Source: Micromonospora chokoriensis
Lineage (GTDB): Bacteria; Actinomycetota; Actinomycetes; Mycobacteriales; Micromonosporaceae
Assembly: GCF_900091505.1 (NCBI RefSeq)
Contig: NZ_LT607409.1
Location: 4,402,001 to 4,466,000, forward strand
Reading direction: 5' to 3'
Length of the DNA stretch: 64,000 nucleotides
Shown here: one piece after another, positions 1 to 9,400 of the stretch
Layout of the letters: each line of letters starts with the position of its first letter
Numbering within the stretch: position 1 is the stretch's first letter
Notes under the pieces: model-generated
Database searches by the model: none
Told to the model about the DNA's origin: nothing
Seen by the model: the letters and a program-made list of their open reading frames with translations, nothing else
Made by a program: the position numbers and the translations under genes

Positions 1-825
1 GCTCTCACGCCCGGTGAGCCCTTCCTGTTCAAGGCGCACTCTCCGCTCAACCGGGTGGTGGGAGGCGGCTTCTTCAGCGGCTTCACCCAGCTGCGGATCT
101 CCGAGGCCTGGGACCTTTTCGGCGAAGCAAATGGCGCTTCGAGTATCGACGAGATGCGCCGCAGTGTGGGGCGTTACCGCAAGCAGGCGATCGGTGCCGG
201 GGATGACCCGATCATCGGCTGTATCTTCGTCCGCGACGTGACCTTCTTCCCTGATGAGTCGACCGCTGATCCACCGCCACGATTCGCGCCGAACGTCGTG
301 CAGGGCAAGACCTACAACCTGGCCGACGCTGATGCTGCGGCGTACTTCGATCTGCTGATCCATCGTCTGATCGGGACGACGGCGGCGGTCGACCTGAGTG
401 GTCCGTGGCATCGCCCCGGTCCCGTCTACGGCGATCCGCGGCTGGTACCCCAACGGCTCGGGCAACAGTCGTTCAAGGCGGTGGTCCTGGGGGCCTACGG
501 CCGGCGTTGTGCGATCACCGGCAACAGAGTCCAGCCCGTGTTGCAGGCTGCGCACATCCGTCCGCTCCCGCTCGGCGGCGAGCATCGGCTGGACAACGGC
601 CTGTTGCTCAAGTCCGACGTGCACATCCTCTTCGACCGTGGCTACCTCGGTGTCGATCCGAAGCATCGCCTACTGGTCAGTCCCCGGCTTCGCAGCGAGT
701 TCGGCAACGGCGACCAGTTCTATGCGAAGGCGGGCGAACAGATCGCGCTGCCGGAACGACGCAGCGATCGGCCACGTGCTGACTTCCTTGAGTGGCATCT
801 CGACACCGTCTACAAGGCGGCTTGA
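1..825 (+). CDS. HNH endonuclease-like protein (5' partial)
   Basis: The reading frame is open from base 1, so the start lies upstream; 274 residues are visible. The C-terminal third has an HNH-type core: AAHIRPLPLGGEHRLDNGLL followed by LLKSDVHILFDRGYL, matching the pattern His, conserved Asn, His seen in HNH enzymes of the putative restriction endonuclease type. The upstream part (FSGFTQLRISEAWDLFGEAN) resembles the N-terminal domain that often precedes HNH in these proteins. It is likely a DNA endonuclease, possibly modification-dependent, acting in the cytoplasm. No methylase gene is visible downstream, so its role in a restriction system cannot be judged from here. Confidence 0.8.
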   Translation, partial: ALTPGEPFLFKAHSPLNRVVGGGFFSGFTQLRISEAWDLFGEANGASSIDEMRRSVGRYRKQAIGAGDDPIIGCIFVRDVTFFPDESTADPPPRFAPNVVQGKTYNLADADAAAYFDLLIHRLIGTTAAVDLSGPWHRPGPVYGDPRLVPQRLGQQSFKAVVLGAYGRRCAITGNRVQPVLQAAHIRPLPLGGEHRLDNGLLLKSDVHILFDRGYLGVDPKHRLLVSPRLRSEFGNGDQFYAKAGEQIALPERRSDRPRADFLEWHLDTVYKAA

Positions 826-916
826 TCCGGTCCTACCTGCGCTAAGCGCGGTCCGGTCTCGGCGCCGGGGTGCTGCTCGTGCGGTGGCTGGCACTCCTGG
901 ACATGCACGGCCTGTC

Positions 917-1085
917 AGTCGCGCAGCGCCCGTCCGAGCCGGCCGTTCTCCTGACTGAGCAGCCGTACCGTCTCGTTCAGCGTGCTCAGCTCGTCGGCTA
1001 CACGGCCTGGACCTCGCGTACCTCGTCGGTCGACGCCGCCCCGGTGGGCGGCGAACTCGCGGGTCCGCACCTCGTACGGCGTCAG
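917..1085 (-). pseudogene. DivIVA-domain protein relic
   Basis: On the minus strand this stretch reads LTPYEVRTREFAAHRGGVDR, then garbled residues, then RVADELSTLNETVRLLSQEN. That is the start of an actinobacterial DivIVA/Wag31-type domain followed by its coiled coil. Reading one frame over between the two blocks restores EVREVQA, so small deletions (apparently 2 nt and 1 nt) broke and then restored the frame. The product ends about 57 residues in, right after the first coiled-coil heptads. The 826-1256 gap around it holds no other recognisable gene. Confidence 0.5.
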
Positions 1086-1256
1086 CCGGTGGGGTAACCG
1101 GCCGGCTCGGGTTGGCTTCCTCGACACACCTGGATGCGGGAGCCGTTGCGCGGAGGCCACTTAACACAGGTGACCAAACTTCGGGTGGTCATCCACAGGT
1201 GTTTTCGCTGTCCACAGCGGTCGTCGCCGGGGCAGTGCTGGGGGCAGGGTGGGCTC

Positions 1257-2207
1257 GTGGACGCGCGCCTGCAATCCCTGCTCGACCGATGCGGCGGGCT
1301 GGCCACCCGACAGGACGTACTCGGGGTGGCACCGCCGTGGACACTCCAGGGTGCCTGTCGGGCCGGTCGGCTGGTTCGGCTCCTGCCCGAGGTCTACGTC
1401 GACACTGCGCTTGTCCGGGATGTCCGCTCGGAGCTGCCGATTCTTGCGCGGATCGAGCCGGGGTTGGCTCGCCGCGCTGCGTTGGCGTACTCGGGCGGGC
1501 GTGGCGCGCTCAGTCGCCTGACCGCGCTTGACGTGTGGGGCCTGCGGCGTCAACCACCGGGTGAGCCGGTGCACCTCGACCTGACCGCCGAATCGGGCCT
1601 GCGGAGTCTGCCGCATCTCGTGGTGCGGCACCGGCTCGGCTTCGCGATTGAGCCACCGCACGTGGTGATGCGGCGCGGGTTGCCGGTTACCCGGCTCGAT
1701 CGGACCCTGGTGGACTCTTGGCCGCTGTTGCCGCCGGTCGACCGACCGAGCCTGATCATCCGCGCGGTCAACGACCGGTTGACCACGCCGGAGCGCCTCG
1801 TCGCCGCCCTTGCCGAGGTGCCGAGGTTGACCGACCGATCAGCGGTACGCGGGCTTGTCGATCGACTCGCCGTTGGCTGCCGTAGCCCGTTGGAGATCTG
1901 GGGTCATGACCACGTCTTCACCGACCCAGGAATGCCCACGTTCACCCGGCAGGCGCGGGTGCGAGTGGGCGCCCGGACGATCTATCTGGACATGTTCGCC
2001 GAGGCGGAACGGGTGAATGTCGAGCTGGACGGCGCGACCAGCCACGGCGATCCGGCTGAACGCGAGGTTGATCTCCGCCGCGACGCACTGCTCGCCACCG
2101 TTGGCATCCTTGTCGTCCGGTTCAGTCACCGTCGTCTCATGACGAATCCAGTGGCGGTCCGCCAAGAGACCCTCGCCATCCTCGCCAACCGCCGCATCTG
2201 CCCATGA
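1257..2207 (+). CDS. DUF559-type (Vsr-like nuclease fold) protein
   Basis: 316 aa. I chose the GTG at 1257 because family members begin close to this point (VDARLQSLLDRCGGLATRQD); the longer open frame upstream has no recognisable content. The N-terminal part resembles the winged-helix domain of AbiEi-like antitoxin/regulator proteins (GLATRQDVLG). The C-terminal ~100 residues are a DUF559-like endonuclease fold: YLDMFAEAERVNVELDGATS, a basic stretch, then VGILVVRFSHRRL. This family is common and multi-copy in Micromonosporaceae; its biological role is not established. It is probably expressed alone. A duplicated remnant of its C-terminus lies about 220 bp downstream (see 2421). Confidence 0.75.
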   Translation: MDARLQSLLDRCGGLATRQDVLGVAPPWTLQGACRAGRLVRLLPEVYVDTALVRDVRSELPILARIEPGLARRAALAYSGGRGALSRLTALDVWGLRRQPPGEPVHLDLTAESGLRSLPHLVVRHRLGFAIEPPHVVMRRGLPVTRLDRTLVDSWPLLPPVDRPSLIIRAVNDRLTTPERLVAALAEVPRLTDRSAVRGLVDRLAVGCRSPLEIWGHDHVFTDPGMPTFTRQARVRVGARTIYLDMFAEAERVNVELDGATSHGDPAEREVDLRRDALLATVGILVVRFSHRRLMTNPVAVRQETLAILANRRICP

Positions 2208-2274
2208 TCACTTGATGCTCGGTAGTTCTCGGCAGCCCTCACCAACTACTCACCATCATGTGATCGTGGAGCGG

Positions 2275-2330
2275 ATGCGGATGCGGATGCGGATGCGGAT
2301 GCGGATGCGGGGGCGGGGGCGGGGGCGGGC
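2275..2330. repeat. Hexanucleotide tandem repeat
   Basis: Six perfect copies of ATGCGG (2275-2310) run directly into copies of GGGCGG (2311-2330). The unit is a multiple of three, so the array stays open as a (Met-Arg)n or (Ile-Arg)n string, which explains spurious short frames here. It lies between the DUF559 gene and the relic at 2421. Confidence 0.9.
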
Positions 2331-2420
2331 GGGGGTCAGGGTCACTCGGGGGTACTGGCACTGGCGCGGCGGGCGGCTCTCGCGTACGTCGAGGGGTCGG
2401 GGGTGCTCTGCCGGCCGACC

Positions 2421-2492
2421 GCGCTCGTGGTCCGCCTCACCCACCGTCGTCTCCTGACGAACCCCGCCGATGTCCGACAGCAGACCCTGTCG
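2421..2492 (+). pseudogene. Relic of a DUF559 protein C-terminus
   Basis: The plus strand reads ALVVRLTHRRLLTNPADVRQ, which parallels VGILVVRFSHRRLMTNPVAV near the C-terminus of the intact DUF559 protein at 1257-2207. Only about 24 codons survive, with no recognisable N-terminal part upstream. It is best explained as the decayed tail of a tandem duplicate, cut off by the repeat array at 2275-2330. Confidence 0.6.
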
Positions 2493-2493
2493 A

Positions 2494-3267
2494 TCAAGAC
2501 TTGGTGGCGCGGTGGTGTAGGAGTTCGGTGATCCAGCGGGCGGCTTCCCGTTGCGCGGCGAGGAGGTGCTCGCGGGCGTCCGCCAACTCCTGGTTCGCGT
2601 CCTCGTCGAGGTGGTCGCCGAGGATCGTCGTCCACCGCCGGCTCAACTCCTCGGCGTACGTCGCCCGGCGCAGCTGCTCGTCGAACTGGTACTCCATCCG
2701 CACCATCGCGTCGACGTGCGGTCGTAGCGCCGGCATGATCCGTTCGTCGAGGCGGACGGCGGCGTCGGGTCGGCAGGTCACCAGGACGTCCCCGCGCCGG
2801 TAGGACCACTCCGGGTCCTCGGCGAGCGCCCGCTGCAACGCCATCTCCAGGTCGGCGGCGCGGTGCGGGGGCAGGTCCCGGGCGGCGTCGGCGGCGAGGC
2901 GGGTCAGCCGTTGGATCGCGTTGGGCTGGAAGTACTGCACGTACCAGCTCAGCACCTCGGCCCGCAGGCTCGCCGGTGACGACCAGGCGAAGGTGGCGCG
3001 GACGTAGAACGAGTACACGTACCCCCGGGCCGGGACGGCGATCAGTCGGGGCGCGTCGCGCTGCTCGACGAGAGGGCCGGACGGTGCCGGCGCGGCAGCG
3101 GATCCGACGGGCGCCTCGTCCTGGAGCGCGGCGACCAGTCGATCCCAGTTCCGCGCCCACCACCGCCAACCGCGGACACTGCCGTCGCGGGCGGTGACCA
3201 GCGCGCGGGTGCCCCGGCGTCGCCACTGCTGCGGGGGCTTCGGCCTGCCGTCGGGGGCGTCCGTCAT
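2494..3267 (-). CDS. Hypothetical protein, 257 aa
   Basis: The ATG start at 3267 follows a GGAGGGGT-like ribosome site. It is soluble: no signal peptide or membrane span is visible. The N-terminus is basic and Trp-rich (WRRRGTRALV, GWRWWARNW). A central segment has aromatic-rich strands (YVYSFYVRATFAW) and the C-terminal half is charged helix, consistent with a coiled-coil region ending in AAREHLLAAQREAARWI-like helices. I do not recognise the family. It is transcribed away from CIS-1, with a 19-bp repeat array in the shared upstream region. Confidence 0.6.
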   Translation of the reverse strand: MTDAPDGRPKPPQQWRRRGTRALVTARDGSVRGWRWWARNWDRLVAALQDEAPVGSAAAPAPSGPLVEQRDAPRLIAVPARGYVYSFYVRATFAWSSPASLRAEVLSWYVQYFQPNAIQRLTRLAADAARDLPPHRAADLEMALQRALAEDPEWSYRRGDVLVTCRPDAAVRLDERIMPALRPHVDAMVRMEYQFDEQLRRATYAEELSRRWTTILGDHLDEDANQELADAREHLLAAQREAARWITELLHHRATKS

Positions 3268-3330
3268 GGCACCCCTCCACGGCCTCGGATCCGCGTCTCA
3301 CGCTAACAACCAATGCCCGAAATGCCCGTA

Positions 3331-3457
3331 GCCACGCCGTCCGGGTCGCGCCACGCCGTCCGGGTCGAGCCACGCCGTCCGGGTCGAGCCGTGTCGTCCG
3401 GGTCGCGCCGGGTCGCGCCGTGTCGTCCGGGTCGCGCCGTGTCGTCTGGGTCGCGCC
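3331..3457. repeat. 19-bp tandem repeat array
   Basis: Six full copies and one 10-bp truncated copy of a 19-bp unit (GCCacgcCGTCCGGGTCGc, with variants GTGTC for ACGCC). It fills most of the 347-bp gap between the divergent gene at 2494-3267 and the first CIS-1 gene. There are no spacers, so it is not CRISPR. It lies where the CIS-1 promoter should be. Confidence 0.9.
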
Positions 3458-3614
3458 GCCTCGGATCGCGCCCGGGTGGGTGCGCAGTTCCCGACAGTCG
3501 GGGCGGCACCCGGGGGTGGTGACGGTGGCGGTGACGGTCGGGTGACGGGCCTTTCGCGATCCTCGTGCCGAGCCGGGCACTGTGCACCGGCGCGGGCAAC
3601 CGGGAGGCCGTGCG

Positions 3615-4556
3615 GTGGACTTCGTCGACGGGGTGCTGGTGCGGTTGGCCGACCCGGGCACCCGCGCGTCGCTCTTCGACGAGGCATCGCTGGCGCACCT
3701 GGTCGAGGCCGCGTACGACACCGAGGCGATGCCTGTCGCGCCGCCGTACGCGGCGGTCTTCGACGAGCTGACCCTCGGCTTCGCCGCCGCCCCCGTCACC
3801 GTGGCCGAGGGGGAGTGGCTGGGCTCCGGCGGCACGACCCGTACCGAGGTGCGGGTACGCCTGCACGGCCTGGGCGGCTCGGCGCTGCGCATCGACGCGT
3901 TGTGGCGGGGCAGTCTCGTGGTGCGCACCAGTGTCGCCCGGGACCGGGTCGAGGACCTGGACGTGGCGGTGCCCGCGTTCGACGTGGACCCGCAGATCAT
4001 CGCGGACCTGGGCGCGTTGCCGTCCGACCCGGCGCAGTTGGAGACCGAACGCCGCACCCGGCTGGTGACCCGACTGCGGGCCGGGCTGCACCAACCGGCC
4101 GCGTTCACCGACGCGCACCTGGACCGGCTGCTCGCGGGGGTCGGCGCCGCGAACGCCGGTGACCTGGTGACACGGATGCGTGGACAGGCCGCCGGAGCCA
4201 CCGTGAAGCTGCGCTACGCCGCGCCGTCGGCCGCCCCGCCCACTCCGCGCCCACTGCCGTTCGCCGCCGCCGTGCTGGTCCGCGACAAGGGTTTCTCCCT
4301 GGCCGACCTGCTCGTCGAAACCCGCCTGGTGCGGGCCCGCGCCGAGGAGTTGGGGCTGGACGTGCCAGCGCCGGACGACGTCCGGCGACGACACCGGGTG
4401 GTCGCCGTCTGGGTGGTCCCCGTCGAGACGTTCGACGACGACGGGTGGCCCGGCGGCGACACCGGCACCGACGCACAGAAGCGGGCCGCCCGGTTCGCGA
4501 GGGCCGGCCAGTGGCTCGCCCGCAGCGGCATCGGACTCGCCGCCGTCCCGACCTGA
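3615..4556 (+). CDS. CIS-1 gene 1: unknown protein upstream of sheath
   Basis: 313 aa. I chose the GTG at 3615, preceded by GGGAGG about 8 bp upstream; earlier in-frame codons lack a ribosome site. There is no signal peptide. The N-terminal half is globular alpha/beta (LARVDGVLVRLADPG-like start, then RTEVRVRLHGLGG strands) and the C-terminal third is helical. It is the first gene of a plus-strand run ending at 20140, with a 37-bp gap to the sheath gene. In P2-like order this place is held by tail-completion proteins, so a terminator/completion role is possible, but the sequence itself does not show it. Confidence 0.55.
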   Translation: MDFVDGVLVRLADPGTRASLFDEASLAHLVEAAYDTEAMPVAPPYAAVFDELTLGFAAAPVTVAEGEWLGSGGTTRTEVRVRLHGLGGSALRIDALWRGSLVVRTSVARDRVEDLDVAVPAFDVDPQIIADLGALPSDPAQLETERRTRLVTRLRAGLHQPAAFTDAHLDRLLAGVGAANAGDLVTRMRGQAAGATVKLRYAAPSAAPPTPRPLPFAAAVLVRDKGFSLADLLVETRLVRARAEELGLDVPAPDDVRRRHRVVAVWVVPVETFDDDGWPGGDTGTDAQKRAARFARAGQWLARSGIGLAAVPT

Positions 4557-4593
4557 GAACTCAGACCAGTAGCGACTTCGTCCGGGAGGACCC

Positions 4594-5763
4594 GTGGCAC
4601 CGACAGCAGCATTCCCGTTCATCGAGGTCCGGATCGTGCCACCACCGGCCCCGCTGGCGCAGCGCTCTCCGGGCGTCATCGCCGTGGTGGGCAAGGCACC
4701 GTCCACGGCCGACGGGGGCTCGGCTCCGGCGAACACGCCGGTCCGGATCGAGACCCTCGACGACGCGGTCACCAACTTCGCCCGCCGGCAGGCCGGCACC
4801 GTCGTCCGCAACGCCCTCTACAACTCGTTGGAGTTGGCGTTCCTTCAGGACCCGCGCCCGGCCAAGCTGTACGGCGTCAAGGTCGCCGGTGACGACTACG
4901 CCGCCGCGCTCGGCGGTCTGGAAGCCGCCGACGACGTGACGATGGTGTCGCTGGCCAACGAGTCGAGCGTCGGCAACCCCGCCGGCGCGGGCGCGCCCAC
5001 CGGACTGCACGCCCTCAAGGCCCACGTGGAGACGATGTCCGCGGCCGGGCAGCGGCGGATCGGCTTCGCCATGGTCAACCCGGCCACCGACAAGAGCCCC
5101 ACCTACGTCACCGACATCACTACCGCCGCGAACCCGCTCAAGAGCAGCACCAGCCGGATGGTGATGATCGCCGCCCGGGGCGCGGACGGCGACGCGGCCA
5201 CCGCCGCGATGGCCGCCGTGGCCGGACTTCCCGTGCACCACAGCATCGTGCTCAAGAAGATCCGTGGAGTGGCCATCCCGGTGGCTGAGCAGTACAGCCC
5301 GGCCGAGATCAAGGGCCTCTCCGAGGCGAACCTCACCCCGATCATCGACCCCACCCTGATCACCGGGGAGAGCCTGCACTTCGCCGACGGACGGCTGTTC
5401 ACCTCCGACGCCAGCCTGCTGCACGTCGACCTGGTACGCACCCTCGACCAGATCGAGTTCATGCTGCGCGCCGGGCTGATCGGCCTGGTCGGCGACGCCC
5501 GGATCACCAAGCCCGGCATGACGCTGCTGAAGACCCAGGTCGACGGCATCCTCGGCCCCCTCAAGCGGCAGGCGGTGATCGACGACTACACCGTCGAGAT
5601 CCCGGTGCTGGACATCCTCGCCATCCCCGAGGTCGCGCGTACCGCCACCGACACCTCGATCGTCACCGCCGCCCGGGCCGACCGCACCGTCGACCTGGTC
5701 GTCACCGTCACGTACGGCCCGGCCGTGAGCCGCCTGCTGGTCACGCTCGTGGCCAAGTTCTGA
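4594..5763 (+). CDS. CIS-1 contractile tail sheath protein
   Basis: 389 aa, GTG start with GGGAGGA seven bp upstream. The length matches P2 gpFI (about 396 aa) rather than the longer T4-type sheaths. Features typical of myophage sheath: an N-terminal strand region ending SPGVIAVVGKAP, an alternating alpha/beta core in which AVNPATDKSPTY-like and RMVMIAARGADGDAATAAMA segments recur, and a C-terminal subdomain (VEIPVLDILA ... VDLVVTVTYGPAVSRLLVTL) that would pack on the tube. It forms the contracting outer cylinder. It differs clearly from the CIS-2 sheath at 47844, so it is not a recent duplicate. Confidence 0.85.
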   Translation: MAPTAAFPFIEVRIVPPPAPLAQRSPGVIAVVGKAPSTADGGSAPANTPVRIETLDDAVTNFARRQAGTVVRNALYNSLELAFLQDPRPAKLYGVKVAGDDYAAALGGLEAADDVTMVSLANESSVGNPAGAGAPTGLHALKAHVETMSAAGQRRIGFAMVNPATDKSPTYVTDITTAANPLKSSTSRMVMIAARGADGDAATAAMAAVAGLPVHHSIVLKKIRGVAIPVAEQYSPAEIKGLSEANLTPIIDPTLITGESLHFADGRLFTSDASLLHVDLVRTLDQIEFMLRAGLIGLVGDARITKPGMTLLKTQVDGILGPLKRQAVIDDYTVEIPVLDILAIPEVARTATDTSIVTAARADRTVDLVVTVTYGPAVSRLLVTLVAKF

Positions 5764-5780
5764 CCCGGAGGAACCAGACC

Positions 5781-6209
5781 ATGGAGTGGAAGACCCGCCT
5801 GGCGGTGCAGTACACCAAGGGCACCGAGACGGTGCTGATCAGCCCCATCGACTCGTTCAGTCCGTCCTTCTCGCTCAACGTCGAGGCGTTGCACTCGTGC
5901 GAGGTGACCCACCTGGGTGTCATCCACGCGCCGGTGTCGATGAACTTCACGATGACCGTCAAGGCGATCGGGGACGTCGCCGGCCGGCTCACCAAGCTGG
6001 CCCTCGACGGTGAACTGTTCGACATCGCGCTGCTGGAGCACACCGGCGACGACTGGGCGTTCTCGTCCTTCGTGCTGCGGGACTGCCTGATCACCAGCGC
6101 CACCCCGACCACCGCCACCATCTCCGGCGCTCCGGCGGCGACCTTCAGCGGCTTCAGCCTGGCCGCCACCGTCGACCCGAAGACCGGCGACCAGTCCGTC
6201 CTGCCGTAA
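5781..6209 (+). CDS. CIS-1 tail tube protein
   Basis: 142 aa, ATG start with GGAGG upstream. It is small, beta-rich and contains no signal or membrane segment. The pattern (SFSLNVEALHSCEVTHLGVI ... FTMTVKAIGDVAGRLTKLAL ... FSSFVLRDCLITSATPTTAT) fits the single-domain tail-tube fold of Mu/P2 FII-like proteins, and it sits directly after the sheath gene as FII follows FI in P2. It should polymerise into the inner tube. The assignment rests mainly on size, strand pattern and position. Confidence 0.75.
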   Translation: MEWKTRLAVQYTKGTETVLISPIDSFSPSFSLNVEALHSCEVTHLGVIHAPVSMNFTMTVKAIGDVAGRLTKLALDGELFDIALLEHTGDDWAFSSFVLRDCLITSATPTTATISGAPAATFSGFSLAATVDPKTGDQSVLP

Positions 6210-6237
6210 CCCCACCAGGATCAACCGGAGGTAGCGA

Positions 6238-6492
6238 ATGGCGACCGGTGCTGGCCGTGCCGCCCGGGTCACCCGTACCGGGCTGGCCCTGGTGCACGCG
6301 GGTGAGTTGGTGCTGCCGGCGGCCGGCAGCGAGGCCGAGGCCGAGCAGGTCGCCGAGGACGATCGCGCGGTCATCGCGTACCACTTCCCGGTGGAGATCG
6401 AGGTGGTCGCGGCCGGCGGCGCCCTCGACGCCGACGCGCTCGCCGACCTGGCGTTGGCCCGCCTCGCCGAGCACCTGGACGGGCGGTTCTGA
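6238..6492 (+). CDS. CIS-1 small protein in tail-chaperone position
   Basis: 84 aa, ATG with GGAGG upstream. It occupies the slot of P2 gpE (tail assembly chaperone), between tube and the very long gene. The motif TGLALVHAGELVLPAAGSEA resembles the VHxGExVLP segment found near the C-terminus of many tape-measure proteins. The rest is a strand (AVIAYHFPVEIEVVAAGG) and a C-terminal helix. No translational-frameshift site joining it to the next gene is evident; the next GTG starts 2 bp after its stop. Function is not established; chaperone or tape-measure accessory is inferred from position. Confidence 0.6.
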   Translation: MATGAGRAARVTRTGLALVHAGELVLPAAGSEAEAEQVAEDDRAVIAYHFPVEIEVVAAGGALDADALADLALARLAEHLDGRF

Positions 6493-6494
6493 CG

Positions 6495-9400
6495 GTGGCG
6501 ATCTCGGTGCACGTGCCGGTGCGGATCCGGCTCGACGCCCGGTCGGTGACCGAGCGGCCGGAGGCCGTGACCGAGGCGCTCGGCGCGGCGGTGGCCCGCG
6601 CGTTGGAACGGTCCCGCCGCGAGGTGGTCGCGCCCCGCGGCGGCTACCTGGAGGTACGCCCCGGAGCGCCGGAGTTCGCCTGGACCGGCGCGGGCGTGCA
6701 GGGGGTGTCCCCGGACGACCGGCGGGCCTTCGAGGCCCGGCTGCGCCGGCGCATCGACGAGGTGGTCACCGCGGCGCGGCTGGACCCGGGGCTGCCCGCC
6801 GGAGTGGCGCTGCCGCTGAGCCGGCCGGCGGCCGAGCTGTTCGATCCGCAGCGGATGCGTCACCTCCTCGCTGTCTACCGGGTGCCGTCCTACGACGACG
6901 GCGGGGACGCCGCCGAGGTGCCGGTGGACGGCGACGAACCACCACCGGTGACCTACCGGTGGCTGCTGCGCCCCGCCGCCTACCTGGCCGGTCACTTCGC
7001 CGAGCTGGCCCGCGAGGCGGTACGCCAGCACGGCGGCCTCCCGTCCGGCACCCCGCAGGGGATCATCGCGCGGGTGATCGGCTCCGACGGGCGGCCGGTC
7101 TGGGCGGTCATGGTGACCACGACTCCACTGTCGGTCCTCACCTTCGAACGGTTCGGCGAGACGGTGTTCCGGGCCACCCCGCAGCCGCACTTCGAGGTGG
7201 AGGAGCGAATCCCCAGCCCGCAGCCCGGCACTGTGACGCGGCGGCCGGTGGCCGACCGCAGCGCCCTGGTGTCGATGGTGGACGAGGAGTTGAGCGCCGA
7301 CATCCGGCACCGGCTGCGGATCGCCCAACCGCGCGGCGAGACCACGAGCGTGGACGAGTACCAGGCGCAGATCGAACGGGCCGTCGACGCCGAGGTGACC
7401 CGGCGGGTCGACGCGATCCTCGCCTCGGTGGGTGGTGCGGTGCCGACCTGCCTCGTGGTGGTCAGCATCGGCGGGGTCTCCCTGCTGCTGGTGGGCACCG
7501 AGGAGACCGACGACAACCTGCACTGGACCGGCACGGCCAACCTCCTGCCGATCAGCGTCGAGCACCGACCGGCCACCCCACCGGACCCGAACGCGCCGCC
7601 CGGCGGAGGAATCGGCGACGGCAGCGGCAACGGGTCCGGCAGCGGCGCGGGCAGCGGATCCGGCACCGGCCCGGGTGGCGCGGGCGGCGGACCGGGCGGC
7701 AGCGGATCGGGCGGGTTGGGCACCGGCACCGGGCCCGGCGGGGGTGCCGGTGGCAGCGGCGACGGCACCGGCGGGGCTCGGCGGGGCGGGTTCGTCTTCG
7801 ACCCGAGCAGCCCCAGCGCCCCGCCCGGCACCGACGGCAGACGGTTCCCCGCCGTCACCGGCGAGCACTCCGAGCTGCGGGCCTGCGCCCCCTTCAACGG
7901 CGAGCCGGAGCTGGCCGCCCTCGGCCCGGACGGCGACGAACTGCGCCGACTGATGGACGACATCGCGTTCCGCCTGCAGATGGGCGAGCCGTGCCGCTAT
8001 CCGGCGAACTTCTGCCTCCAGGCCGCCGCCATGCTGCGCGGTCGGGCCGCGGCGATCAGCCTGCTGGTCGGCTCGGCCGAGCGGGAGGCGTTCACCCGAC
8101 CCGTACCGGAGGGCAGCGGGCGACTCGGCCCGCTGGACTTCCGGCCGGTCGCCTCGCCCGCCGTGCAGTTCCTGCGCCACCTGGCCGGGGTGGTGCCCCG
8201 CCTGGACCGCCTCGCCCAACTCGTGATGGGCCGCTACAGCCGGCCCGAACACTTCGCCCGCATCCAGGGCGGCTGGATCGACACGTCCGCGTCCTGGAAC
8301 CTGCACTTCGTCCAGGCGTTCAGCCCGGCCGTGAAGGGCGCTGTCGGGCAGCTCTTCGTCGTCGGCAGCCAGGCCATGCTGGTGCAACTGCTGCTCAGCT
8401 CGCGTACCGGGATCGACGCCCGGATCACCCACTTCGACAGGTACGCGCCGATCTTCGAGCGGCTGATCGTCTCCCAGCTCACCGACTACGCCGAGTTGCA
8501 GGGGTTGCGGGAGCGGCTGCGCCGGCACGAGGCCGCCCGGTGGACGCAGACGCACACCGACCTGGGCGGCGGCACCGTCGCCACGCTGAGCATGGCCAAC
8601 CCGTCCACCGCCTGGTACGGGGCCGCCCGTGCCGTCTCCAGCGCCTTCCTCGCCACCGAGGCCGCCCTGAGCAGCCCCGGCGCGGCCGGCGAGATCGTCG
8701 AACGCGACGGCGCCACCCGCATCCGTGACTCGCACGCGGTGCTCTGGACCCTCGCCGAGATCGAACAGGCGCTGGTCATCCAACGCGGCGAGGCCGAGGG
8801 CGTCGACCCGCTGGTCAAGCAGATCACCGACCTGCCCGACGTGCTGGCCCGCTTCGCCGGCAACCGTGCCGCGATCCGCGACGAGCTGTGGCGGGTGCTG
8901 CAGGACATGCGGCGCAACAACACCGAGATGCTCGGCCGTGCCCGCACCGACGCCCGGTTCGCGTTCCGGTCCAGCCGGATCAGTGAACACATCCCGTCGG
9001 CGACGATCCCCCGGGGACGGTACGCGCTGCAGGGCATCCACCTGGTGACCCACCAGCAGATCGGCGAGTTCTTCGGCGGCAACCTCTACTACGCCACCGG
9101 CGTCGACGACCTGTTCAGCACCGAACTGGGCCGGGAGGCGCTGAGCGCCTTCGCCACCATGGTGGGGATCATCGCGCTGTCCGTCCTGTGCCCACCGCTG
9201 GGCTTCGTCGTCGGGGTGGCGGTCGCCGCCGTCGACGTGGCGCACGCCCACCAGCGCGAACGCCTCTACTCCTCGATGCTCGACCCGGAGCTGGTGCTCA
9301 CCCGCACCGAGGTCGAGGTCGAGCTGTTCGCCGCGTACCTCGGGCTGGCGATGTCGTTGATCCCGGAGGCCGGCACCATCGGCGGCGCGGCCGTGCGCGG

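Noticed and set aside
3331..3457. Possible CRISPR array
   Set aside because: The repeats abut directly without spacers and no cas gene is present.
5586..9251. Very long minus-strand open frame (1221 codons) across the sheath and giant CIS-1 genes
   Set aside because: It is antisense to well-supported genes, has His/Gly/Arg-rich composition typical of GC-rich shadow frames, and shows no family motif.
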